This document shows, piece after piece, positions 1-6,316 of a DNA stretch of 7,789 nucleotides (position 1 is its first letter; each line of letters begins with the position of its first letter). A program made the translations under genes and the position numbers. The notes under the pieces were generated by a model. That model saw only the letters and a list, made by a program, of their open reading frames with translations. It searched no databases and was not told where the DNA came from. Source of the DNA: Bacteroidales bacterium (lineage in GTDB: Bacteria > Bacteroidota > Bacteroidia > Bacteroidales > UBA7960); NCBI GenBank assembly GCA_007131125.1, contig SLRE01000174.1, positions 1 to 7,789 of the forward strand. Direction: 5' to 3'.

Positions 1-161
1 AAATTCCATTAAACAATCAAATATACAAATTAAATTTGAAATATTCCCATTTTTACAGAAAAATTTTAATATTTAGAAGGTTTTTTTTAATGGAAAAATT
101 GAAAAGTTTGAAAAATATGAAACATTTTAAATAGGATATGAAAGGGATTGGTTGTAAAAAC

Positions 162-183
162 CTCACAATTAGCTGTTTATGAG
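162..183 (-). terminator. Weak terminator-like hairpin downstream of the exported barrel gene
   Basis: On the minus strand, about 65 bases after the stop of the leftward gene at 248, CTCA.AA pairs with TT.TGAG (six base pairs and one mismatch around an 8-base loop). A GTTTTTAC tract follows. The stem is short and AT-rich, so it is at best a weak intrinsic terminator. The rest of 1-247 is very AT-rich. It holds only ATG-initiated reading frames of about 15 codons (for example at 90-134), which I do not consider genes. Confidence 0.25.
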
Positions 184-247
184 TCCATGAATAATTTTTT
201 CGTATTTTAATTTATTTATTGTCGGTAGCCTGAAGGAAAGTGTTGTT

Positions 248-1117
248 TTAAAAAGGGAAGGTGATTCCAAGCCAGGGAATGGCGATAAATGTGTCTATTT
301 CAGAAAAATAAGGAATCACCAGGCCAAAATCCAGGCCACTGTTGCGGATGATACGGCGGCCGCCAAAAGCCAGCAGCATGAAAGAATCGTCACCGTCAGG
401 AATTACTAAATTTTCAGTAATAATATAGCCCCTGGCACCGGTTCTGAACATTCCGCTCAGGGTAATTACCGGCTTGCTGGCCCATTGGCCATCGGCAAAA
501 CCCCAACCCGATCCTATGGTAAAATTGGTATTAGGGCTTCCAAAGGTACTTGTAGCATAGGCAATACCAAACCCGCCGGTATCTTCCCCAATGATGGAAC
601 CTGCAAAAACTCCCAAACCAAGGTTTACCCTTTCGTGTGAGAGGGGAATGGAAAATTTTGGAATGATCCACACGGGTGTGCTGATTCCTCCAAATAAAAA
701 TAAAGGAACCATTCCGGCGCCAACAGAAAAATAGTCGGTAAGGCCATAACTGGCCTGGTTGTATAGCACCCAAACGTTTTGGTAATACCCCTCCCCTTTT
801 TTCAATCCGTAGCCATTTGGCGACCAGAAATAGCGTGTGGCCTGCGGATTATCAAACCAGTATTCGCCTTCCACAAGCCTGCGGGGGTCAATTTTGGTCT
901 TTTTTACAATATTGACCTTTCGAATGGTAACCTCTCCAATATCCCTGGTTTTTAATACGATTTTTTCTTCATCTTCTTCCAGTATGGTTCCCGTAAAAAA
1001 GTTGCCGTCCCTGGTTTCGATTCGGTAAATTTCCTCTTCCGTTTCCTGTGCTGCAACAGTGCCATGAAAACCAGGCATTAAAAACCAGAGGATCATTATT
1101 AAGTTGATTAGTTTCAT
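248..1117 (-). CDS. Exported protein with Sm/SH3-like N-terminal module and probable outer-membrane beta-barrel
   Basis: A 289-residue protein I cannot assign to a named family. Residues 1-23 form a signal peptide: Lys2, a hydrophobic core LINLIMILWFLM, and a likely cleavage after VAA before Gln24. Residues 30-72 (YRIETRDG.FFTGTI, then EKIVLKTRDIGEVTI) read as a small beta-barrel of Sm/SH3-like type, a pattern common in Bacteroidota envelope proteins that start with 'DG..G.I....... I.L.T..G'. From about residue 85 onward, aromatic and glycine-rich alternating segments (YFSVGAGMVPLFLF, FTIGSGWGF, MLLAFGGRRI) and the terminal GITFPF, ending in Phe, suggest an outer-membrane beta-barrel inserted by the BAM machinery. 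The gene stands alone, divergent from recF. A -7 element at 1182-1189 fits its promoter. No Shine-Dalgarno sequence precedes the ATG, which is normal for this phylum. The function is unknown; the barrel assignment is inference from composition. Confidence 0.8.
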   Translation of the reverse strand: MKLINLIMILWFLMPGFHGTVAAQETEEEIYRIETRDGNFFTGTILEEDEEKIVLKTRDIGEVTIRKVNIVKKTKIDPRRLVEGEYWFDNPQATRYFWSPNGYGLKKGEGYYQNVWVLYNQASYGLTDYFSVGAGMVPLFLFGGISTPVWIIPKFSIPLSHERVNLGLGVFAGSIIGEDTGGFGIAYATSTFGSPNTNFTIGSGWGFADGQWASKPVITLSGMFRTGARGYIITENLVIPDGDDSFMLLAFGGRRIIRNSGLDFGLVIPYFSEIDTFIAIPWLGITFPF

Positions 1118-1181
1118 CTAAGGAAGTTTTTGTTTTATAAAGACGCTGAAACAGGGACCCGGGTTGTAAAAGGAACCCATC

Positions 1182-1189
1182 CAAAGGTA
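1182..1189 (-). promoter_or_regulatory. Bacteroidota-type -7 element for the leftward exported-protein gene
   Basis: The minus strand reads TACCTTTG, a perfect match to the Bacteroidota -7 consensus TAnnTTTG. I see no TTTG -33 element at the expected distance. Transcription would start near 1175-1177 and give a leader of about 60 bases before the ATG at 1117. The start of that leader could fold GGGTT (minus strand, 1178-1174 side: complementary arms at 1161-1165 and 1174-1178) into a five-base-pair hairpin. The assignment rests on the motif and its position only. Confidence 0.5.
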
Positions 1190-1294
1190 AAATTTTATTC
1201 CATGCGTATTATTAGGTTTGCATTATGGTCCTTTAAAGCAGTATTGAACAATAAATTTTAAAAAAAACATACAGGAAAGCCTTTGCGGAATGCT

Positions 1295-1302
1295 TAACTT
1301 TG
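1295..1302 (+). promoter_or_regulatory. Bacteroidota-type -7 element for recF, which also decides the start codon
   Basis: TAACTTTG matches the TAnnTTTG consensus exactly and lies 20 bases before the ATG at 1323, a typical spacing for short Bacteroidota leaders. No TTTG -33 element is visible at the usual distance upstream. If this is the recF promoter, transcription begins around 1308, so the earlier in-frame ATG at 1290 cannot be the start on that transcript. Confidence 0.5.
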
Positions 1303-1322
1303 GTCTTTCAAAATCACCTTTC

Positions 1323-2447
1323 ATGCATTGTAAGGAATTGTCGTTGATCAATTTTAAGAATTACCAGGAAGCCACCCTGGAATTTTCCGAAAAGTTCAAT
1401 TGCTTTGCCGGTAACAACGGGGCAGGAAAGACCAATGTGCTGGATGCCATATATTACCTTTCTTTTTGTAAGAGTTTTTCCAACCCTGTTGATTCGCAGA
1501 ACATTCGTTTTGAGGAAGATTTTTTTGTGGTCCAGGGAAAATACCAGGTCAACGGACAGGAGGATGATTTGTACTGCGGCCTGAAACGCAATCAGCGCAA
1601 GGTTTTCAAGCGCAACAAAAAGGAATATGACCGGCTTTCGGATCATATCGGGGCCTATCCACTGGTATTGCTCAGTCCTGCAGACACCCAGCTGATCCTT
1701 GGTGGCAGTGAGGACCGCCGCAAATTTATCGATGGGGTTATTTCGCAGTACAACAAGGAATACCTTCAGCGCCTGCTCACATACAACCGTGCTTTACAAC
1801 AGCGCAACACCCTGCTGAAGGTCTTTGCAGAAAAACGGCGCTTCGATGAAGCCTCCCTTGAAATATGGGATGAGCAACTGATTCAGAACGGAGTTTTTAT
1901 TCTGAAGGAAAGAATATTATTTTTCAGGGAGTTTTTACCGGTTTTCAATAAATACTATGCTGTACTTTCTGGGGACAACGAGGTTGTGAACATTGAATAC
2001 CTCACTGCAGCCGGGGAAAGCAATTACCGTGAAAAGTTGGTGGAAGCAAGGCAGAGAGACCGTATTGCACAATACACCACCATGGGCATACACAAAGACG
2101 AGCTTTCCTTTTTGATCCATGACAACCCGGTGAAAAAATTCGGCAGCCAGGGTCAGCAAAAATCCTTTATAATTGCCCTGAAGCTGGCACAGTTTGTCTT
2201 TACCAAAGAGGTGAAAGGCTTTAATCCCATATTGTTGTTTGATGATGTGTTCGACAAGCTGGATGCCGACAGGGTGCAACACCTGATGCTACTGGTAAGC
2301 AAAGAGGATTTCGGGCAGGTTTTTGTCTCCGACACCCATGCCAGCCGTATTGAAAAGCTTTTTAAAAGCATTGGTGCCGAATGCAGAATTTTTATAGTGG
2401 AGGATGGCAGCATTGCCCGGATCAAAACCATCAAACCCAAATCATAA
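1323..2447 (+). CDS. recF: DNA replication and repair protein RecF
   Basis: RecF is an SMC-like ABC ATPase that binds gapped DNA and, with RecO and RecR, helps load RecA at stalled forks and single-strand gaps. From the ATG at 1323 the protein is 374 residues, the usual size. The N-terminal strand LSLINFKNYQEA leads to Walker A (GNNGAGKT, residues 30-37). The ABC signature FGSQGQQKS is at 273-281, Walker B with the DD pair (ILLFDD) ends at 307-308, the D-loop region FDKLD follows, and the switch His is in SDTHASR (His339). All ATPase elements are intact. An in-frame ATG at 1290 would add 11 residues (385 in total), but RecF proteins normally begin just before the 'L.L.NFKNY' strand, and a -7 promoter element sits inside that extension, so I prefer 1323. 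A DciA-like gene follows 14 bases after the stop, probably co-transcribed. Confidence 0.96.
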   Translation: MHCKELSLINFKNYQEATLEFSEKFNCFAGNNGAGKTNVLDAIYYLSFCKSFSNPVDSQNIRFEEDFFVVQGKYQVNGQEDDLYCGLKRNQRKVFKRNKKEYDRLSDHIGAYPLVLLSPADTQLILGGSEDRRKFIDGVISQYNKEYLQRLLTYNRALQQRNTLLKVFAEKRRFDEASLEIWDEQLIQNGVFILKERILFFREFLPVFNKYYAVLSGDNEVVNIEYLTAAGESNYREKLVEARQRDRIAQYTTMGIHKDELSFLIHDNPVKKFGSQGQQKSFIIALKLAQFVFTKEVKGFNPILLFDDVFDKLDADRVQHLMLLVSKEDFGQVFVSDTHASRIEKLFKSIGAECRIFIVEDGSIARIKTIKPKS

Positions 2448-2461
2448 TTAGTAATTTGCCT

Positions 2462-2752
2462 GTGAAAAAGTCGAACGAACAATCTTTGGGGGCAGCCATC
2501 AGGGAGTTTTTAAAAAACTTCAACCTGGAGGAGAAGGTTATCGAAACCAGGGTTTCTTCTTCCTGGGAAAAAGTAATGGGCAGGAACATTGCCCGCTATA
2601 CCGAAAAGATCGTGCTAAAAAACAAAATTCTGACCGTATACCTACATTCATCGGTTTTGCGCAACGAGCTTTCCATGGCCAAAACCAAGATAAAGGACAT
2701 GCTCAACAAGGAAGCCGGGCAGGAAGTGATAAAAGAAATCATTTTTCGATAG
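2462..2752 (+). CDS. dciA: DUF721 / DciA-like protein (predicted replicative helicase loader or partner)
   Basis: A 96-residue DUF721 protein. Proteins with this domain include DciA, which in several bacteria lacking DnaC/DnaI-type loaders brings the replicative helicase DnaB to the origin. In Bacteroidota the stand-alone domain is widespread and this role is inferred. Visible family features are the start KKSNEQSLGAAIREFL (residues 2-17), SWEKVMG (34-40), the strand-helix segment VLRNEL (65-70), and the C-terminal EVIKEIIFR. I chose the GTG at 2462 because Bacteroidota members start at 'M[KR][KR]SNEQSLG' and are 95-100 residues long. An open frame reaches back to an ATG at 2381 inside recF, but the extra residues there (QNFYSGGWQHC...) are simply recF read in another frame. 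The gene follows recF by 14 bases. Its last 14 bases overlap the 3' end of the opposing gene. Confidence 0.85.
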   Translation: MKKSNEQSLGAAIREFLKNFNLEEKVIETRVSSSWEKVMGRNIARYTEKIVLKNKILTVYLHSSVLRNELSMAKTKIKDMLNKEAGQEVIKEIIFR

Positions 2753-3698
2753 GCTGCTCCGGGCATATTTTCAGTTCCAGCCTGCTTTTCCGGATGCGGT
2801 CCACATGGCAGCGGACGGATTTTCTGCCGGCAAGCATTTCCGCTTCCTGTTCATCCACATGCACTTTAACCTCTTCTTCAAAACAATCCAGCAGCACCAA
2901 TACCTTCTGGCGAAAACCATCGGAAAAAACCAGCTCTTCCATCCGGTGCACCTTAAAATCGTAATCCTTTTTTTCGTGGTAGCAAGGGTGTTCCGGCTCA
3001 AGGAAGAAAAAGCCCTCGCTGGTGAATTTGTCTACCCGGCATTGAATATGCATCCCTTTTTTCAGGCGGTAGTGGGTATAATATTTCTTTTTTAGGAGAT
3101 GTTTGTGCCTCTGATGGTCCGACAGGATAAAATAGGAAAACCCGTCACGGGGGTTAATTTTTTCATCCACAATCGTAAAGGGATATTTTTCACCTGTTTT
3201 CAGGAGGGGTTTTGCCAACTGGTCTCCATCTATGCGCAGGAAGAGTTTTCCTTTCTTGATCCTTTCCAGCATACATGGCAAAACACCCGGATTGCTTTCC
3301 CACAGTTCCCTGCTCCAGGTGCGAACTTCCCACTGTTTTCCCAGCCGGTCTTTCACCCTGAAAAGCCACTCATCCTCCCCCAGGATGTTTTTTTGTTTCA
3401 GCCGTTCGGTCACTTCAAACTGATATACCTTTCCTTCCTGGTAAAACGGATGCCTGGGTTCAAGAAACATCCTGCCGTTGCAATTGATTTTGTCAACCCT
3501 GCAATGGATCAGCTGTCCGGCTTCAAAACCGTATTCTTCGTAAAACCCTTTGGGCATAAGGATTTTGTAGCCCAGGGGGTCCTGCATCACAAACCAGTTG
3601 TCATCCGGTCCCAGAGAAACGGATTTCAGGATTCTGAAGGGATAAGTCTGACCTTCTGTAAGCCGTGAATTGGGGATATTGACAGAACGAAGGGGCAT
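2739..3698 (-). CDS. Unrecognised cytoplasmic protein of four S1/OB-like repeats
   Basis: I do not recognise this 319-residue protein as a named family. It has no signal peptide or membrane segment and is rich in Lys, Arg, Phe and Tyr. It consists of four repeats of about 77 residues (15-87, 88-163, 168-241, 243-313). Each opens with a '[EGK][GK].Y.F.[IV]' strand and closes with a 'C.[VLH][DE][RK]' strand; the cysteines are at 66, 142, 220 and 297, spaced 76, 78 and 77. Repeats 1 and 3 resemble each other most, sharing CRVDK...G..FLEP.HP.Y, and repeats 2 and 4 are the more divergent pair, giving an A-B-A'-B' order. The closing pattern 'G..I.C.V.KI...GR.FLE' resembles the end of an S1-type OB fold, so nucleic-acid binding is plausible but unproven. 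It is the last gene of the operon, 7 bases after the nicotinamidase gene. Confidence 0.85.
   Translation of the reverse strand: MPLRSVNIPNSRLTEGQTYPFRILKSVSLGPDDNWFVMQDPLGYKILMPKGFYEEYGFEAGQLIHCRVDKINCNGRMFLEPRHPFYQEGKVYQFEVTERLKQKNILGEDEWLFRVKDRLGKQWEVRTWSRELWESNPGVLPCMLERIKKGKLFLRIDGDQLAKPLLKTGEKYPFTIVDEKINPRDGFSYFILSDHQRHKHLLKKKYYTHYRLKKGMHIQCRVDKFTSEGFFFLEPEHPCYHEKKDYDFKVHRMEELVFSDGFRQKVLVLLDCFEEEVKVHVDEQEAEMLAGRKSVRCHVDRIRKSRLELKICPEQPIEK
2760..3656 (-). repeat. Four tandem protein-level repeats (A-B-A'-B')
   Basis: The repeat units lie at 3656-3438, 3437-3210, 3197-2976 and 2972-2760 on the minus strand. They are clear in the protein but diverged at the DNA level: the CRVDK codons of units 1 and 3 differ at several third positions. 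The duplication is therefore old rather than a recent tandem copy or assembly artefact. The likely history is one module duplicated to A-B, then A-B duplicated as a block. Confidence 0.75.
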
Positions 3699-3705
3699 GG
3701 GTAAC

Positions 3706-4320
3706 TTATTGCCGGAAGATTTCCGATGAGCGGATCAGCTTTCCGCCTTTTTCAGTAAATTTTTGTTTCATTTTTTCGAAGCCATCGGCATCGATGGGGC
3801 GGGTTGCGTCCTCCACCAGCCAGGTTTCAAAGCCCTCATCCAGGGCATCCAGCATGGTAAAAGAAACGCAAAAATCACCTGCCAGTCCGGTCACAAAAAC
3901 TTCCTTCACCCCTTTGCCTTTCAGGTAGTCGGCCAATCCGGTGGATTTCTTTTTTCCGTTGTCGTAAAACCCGCTGTAGCTGTCAATGTTTTCTTCAAGC
4001 CCTTTTCTAAAGATGGCTTCAATGGGTTTTTGGTCAAGGGTTTTGGGAAATTCTGCCCCGGGGGTTTCCTGTACGCAATGGTCGGGCCAAAGCACCTGCT
4101 CTATTCCCTCAAGGGTGGTTTTTTCAAGAGGCTGCTTGCCTTCATGGGCCGAAGCAAAACTGCCATGCCCTTCGGGATGCCAGTCCTGTGTGGCCACCAC
4201 CAGGCGGAAATATTTCTGAAGCTTGTTTACCACCGGGATGATGTCGTCGCCCTGGGGAACCCCCAGGGGACCACCGGGTAAAAAATCATTTTGTATGTCG
4301 ACAATCAATAAGGCTTTCAT
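3706..4320 (-). CDS. pncA: Nicotinamidase (isochorismatase-fold amidohydrolase)
   Basis: Hydrolyses nicotinamide to nicotinate and ammonia, the first step of deamidating NAD salvage in the cytoplasm. The 204 residues match the family length. The catalytic triad is visible as Asp8 (LLIVDIQNDF), Lys106 (FRKG) and Cys151 (TGLAGDFCV). The metal site is Asp46 and His48 in TQDWHP together with His81 in WPDHCV. The cis-peptide/oxyanion region before Cys151 reads GLAGDF where many homologues have GLATDY, a substitution I regard as tolerated. The gene lies 21 bases downstream of nicotinate phosphoribosyltransferase, the enzyme that uses its product, which supports true nicotinamidase rather than another isochorismatase-like hydrolase. 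A GC-rich hairpin covers codons 18-24. No Shine-Dalgarno sequence precedes the ATG, so translation may be coupled to the upstream gene. Confidence 0.95.
   Translation of the reverse strand: MKALLIVDIQNDFLPGGPLGVPQGDDIIPVVNKLQKYFRLVVATQDWHPEGHGSFASAHEGKQPLEKTTLEGIEQVLWPDHCVQETPGAEFPKTLDQKPIEAIFRKGLEENIDSYSGFYDNGKKKSTGLADYLKGKGVKEVFVTGLAGDFCVSFTMLDALDEGFETWLVEDATRPIDADGFEKMKQKFTEKGGKLIRSSEIFRQ
4250..4268 (-). other. Perfect 8-bp GC-rich hairpin with GUU loop early in pncA
   Basis: The minus strand reads CCCTGGGG, GTT, CCCCAGGG: an eight-base-pair perfect stem with a three-base loop, covering nucleotides 53-71 of the nicotinamidase coding sequence. The codons are those of P-L-G-V-P-Q-G. It could slow early elongation or mark an RNA processing site, or be a chance product of codon use in a Pro/Gly-rich loop. 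Confidence 0.4.
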
Positions 4321-4341
4321 AATCAGTTTTCTTTTTGGTTT

Positions 4342-5760
4342 TCAGAAATAATGCTGCAGTCGTTTTACAATATTTTGCCGGAGGTTCAGCAGTTTTTCCG
4401 ACACCCCCACTTTATAGATATGCGGAAAGTCGAAACGCTTGTGTTCGGGAGGAAGTTTTTCCAGGCGGGCGGCCGATTTTTCCCGAAGCTCAAAAAGCCC
4501 AGGGGTTTCCCGGTTTATTTTCCCATCTTTCATTTGGCAATGGAAAAGGTTTTCACTTTTCTGTCCTGAAAATTCAAGGGATTTTTCCTTTTCGAAAGGA
4601 TGAATCATTTTTTGGGGGTTTTCTTCCTCCTCCAGGCAGATGCAATCGGCATAAAACATGCCTTCGCTGTCAAAAAACCGCAAAACTTTCTTTTTTCCGG
4701 GCAGTGTGGTTTTTTGCAGGTTTTCGGAAATTTTCAAACGCTCTTTTCCTCCGGCCCATGAGAGCTTGTAAACTCCGTCAATGGCGCCGTCGGGTCGGCC
4801 GATAATCATGCTGGTTCCCACCCCAAAAATGTCTATGGGAGCTTCCTGGTCTTTCAGACTCTTTATTACATGCTCATCAAGCTGGTTGGAAGCCACAATC
4901 TTTACGTACTCCATTCCTTCCCGGTCGAGCATGCTGCGGGCTTTTTTGGAGAGATAGGCAAGGTCGCCGCTGTCCAGGCGTATGCCGGCCAGGCGGTTTC
5001 CTTTCTTCTCCAGTTCTTGGCCTACTTTGATGGCGTTGGGAATACCGCTTTTCAGGGTATTGTAGGTATCCACCAGCAGGATGCAGTTTTCAGGAAATGT
5101 GCGGGCATAATTCCTGAAGGCCTCCAGTTCATCGTCAAAGCTTTCAATAAAGGAGTGGGCCATGGTGCCCGATGCAGGGATGTCGTAAATTCTGGCAGCC
5201 AGCACGTTGGAAGTGCTGTCAAAACCGCCGATAATGGAAGCCCTGCTGGCCTGCAGCCCTCCGAAAGATTGTGAGCGCCTCAGCCCAAAATCACTCAGGG
5301 TGCTTTGTCCGGCCGATTTGCGGATACGGCTGGCCTTGGTGGCAATAAGCGATTGAAAATTCAACGTGTTCAGCAACAGGGTTTCAATAAGCTGCACTTC
5401 CAGAAGGTTGCCTTCGGCCCTGAGGATGGGTTCGGTAGGAAAAACGACTTCCCCTTCATCCATGCCGAAAATGCTGCCATTGAACCGGAAGTCTTTCAGA
5501 TAATCCAGGTAATCATCATCAAAATCCAGCTTCTTCAGGTAATCAATATCCTGTTCCGCAAAACGAAGGGATTCCAGCATACTAAGCAGCTCGTGAAGTC
5601 CTGCCATAATTACATAACTTCCCTTAAAGGGCACCTTGCGGAAAAAATAATCGAAACTGGCCCGGTTTTCGTGCAGGCCGTTTTTAAAATAGGCCTGCCC
5701 CATGGTCAACTGGTAATAGTCGGTATAAAGCGGGGAAACTCCCCGGTTATAATCAAACAT
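4342..5760 (-). CDS. pncB: Nicotinate phosphoribosyltransferase
   Basis: Condenses nicotinate with PRPP, with ATP hydrolysis, to give nicotinate mononucleotide, which enters the Preiss-Handler route to NAD. At 472 residues it belongs to the longer subfamily with an extra C-terminal domain (roughly 375-450), not the ~400-residue E. coli form. Recognisable segments are YTDYYQLTM (12-20), ATKASRIRKSAG (140-151), LSDFGLRR (155-162), GTMAHSF (198-204) with His202 as the expected phosphorylated catalytic histidine, LLVDTYNTLKSG (228-239), IRLDSGDL (260-267), and the phosphate-binding GVGTSMI (313-319). No key residue is missing. The ATG is 10 bases after the macro-domain stop and the nicotinamidase gene follows by 21 bases, so the two salvage steps are co-expressed. 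A six-base-pair hairpin occupies codons 6-10. Confidence 0.97.
   Translation of the reverse strand: MFDYNRGVSPLYTDYYQLTMGQAYFKNGLHENRASFDYFFRKVPFKGSYVIMAGLHELLSMLESLRFAEQDIDYLKKLDFDDDYLDYLKDFRFNGSIFGMDEGEVVFPTEPILRAEGNLLEVQLIETLLLNTLNFQSLIATKASRIRKSAGQSTLSDFGLRRSQSFGGLQASRASIIGGFDSTSNVLAARIYDIPASGTMAHSFIESFDDELEAFRNYARTFPENCILLVDTYNTLKSGIPNAIKVGQELEKKGNRLAGIRLDSGDLAYLSKKARSMLDREGMEYVKIVASNQLDEHVIKSLKDQEAPIDIFGVGTSMIIGRPDGAIDGVYKLSWAGGKERLKISENLQKTTLPGKKKVLRFFDSEGMFYADCICLEEEENPQKMIHPFEKEKSLEFSGQKSENLFHCQMKDGKINRETPGLFELREKSAARLEKLPPEHKRFDFPHIYKVGVSEKLLNLRQNIVKRLQHYF
5731..5745 (-). other. GC-rich hairpin with GUU loop in the initiation region of pncB
   Basis: The minus strand reads CGGGGA, GTT, TCCCCG: a perfect six-base-pair stem and three-base loop at nucleotides 16-30 of the coding sequence, within the stretch a ribosome covers at initiation. 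The macro-domain gene stops 10 bases before the pncB ATG, so a ribosome arriving from upstream could open the stem. That would be a simple form of translational coupling, but it is inference. Confidence 0.4.
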
Positions 5761-5770
5761 CTGATTGGAT

Positions 5771-6304
5771 TTACATAAGTTTTTTCATATTCTCCTGGTG
5801 AATTTCCAGGTCTTTATCTCCGAAAAGTACCATACGAATCAATTCCACCTTTTTCAGGGAAGGCATTTTTTTCATAATGGCTCTGAGGGCCACCTCGGCT
5901 GCCTCTTCAGGCGGATAACCGAAAGCACCGGTAGAAATGGCCGGAAAAGCGATGCTTTTTATTCCCTTTTTTTCACAGATATCCAGGGCGTTTTGATAAC
6001 AGTTGGCCAGGAGCTGGTCGTGGGGGACATCGCGGTCGTATACCGGGCCAAGGCAATGGATTACATATTCATTGGGAAGCTGATGGGCACCGGTTATTAC
6101 TGCTTCGCCCGGCTTAATGGGCCCCAGGGGAGTGCTTTCCTTTTCAAGTTCAGGGCCTGCAGCCCGGTGAATGGCACCGGCCACTCCTCCCCCCTGCCTC
6201 AGGTGGGCATTGGCAGCATTTACAATGGCTTCCACATCATCCTGGCGGGTGATGTCTCCTTTTCTGAGTTCCAGGGCTGTGTCTCCATAAATGTATCGGT
6301 CCAT
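5771..6304 (-). CDS. Macro-domain protein (ADP-ribose / O-acetyl-ADP-ribose binding or hydrolase)
   Basis: A 177-residue stand-alone macro domain. Family members bind ADP-ribose and many cleave O-acetyl-ADP-ribose or ADP-ribosyl esters. Seen in order are GDIT (16-19, adenine-contacting Asp17), AIVNAANAHL (26-35), the glycine loop GGGVAGAIHRAAG (38-50), VIHCLGPVY (81-89), and the diphosphate loop PAISTGAFGYP (121-131). The overall pattern is close to YmdB/MacroD-type proteins, but where those have GGGVDGAIH with a catalytic Asp, this one has Ala42 (codon GCC), as in the archaeal Af1521 type. Asn29 and Asn32 of the NAAN motif are present. It could therefore be a binder or a hydrolase with different chemistry. 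It sits between the protease gene (12-base gap) and the NAD-salvage genes (10-base gap), which fits a role with an ADP-ribose product of NAD breakdown. Confidence 0.93.
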   Translation of the reverse strand: MDRYIYGDTALELRKGDITRQDDVEAIVNAANAHLRQGGGVAGAIHRAAGPELEKESTPLGPIKPGEAVITGAHQLPNEYVIHCLGPVYDRDVPHDQLLANCYQNALDICEKKGIKSIAFPAISTGAFGYPPEEAAEVALRAIMKKMPSLKKVELIRMVLFGDKDLEIHQENMKKLM

Positions 6305-6316
6305 AATTCTGGGGTT

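Noticed and set aside
31..38. TAAATTTG, a formal match to the TAnnTTTG promoter motif
   Set aside because: It lies in AT-rich sequence with no rightward gene downstream, and a similar minus-strand match (18-25) is equally unsupported.
90..134. Short frame starting ATG with 14 Lys-rich codons near the left edge
   Set aside because: It is too short and low in complexity, and it lies in very AT-rich DNA where such frames arise by chance.
4335..4805. Rightward open frame of 156 codons opposite nicotinate phosphoribosyltransferase
   Set aside because: It is the antisense shadow of a well-conserved gene and shows no recognisable domain. The same applies to the other rightward frames over 2800-7660.
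6119..6130. GGGCCCCAGGGG palindromic cluster inside the macro gene
   Set aside because: The loop would be a single base, so it cannot fold as a hairpin; it is explained by Pro/Gly codons.
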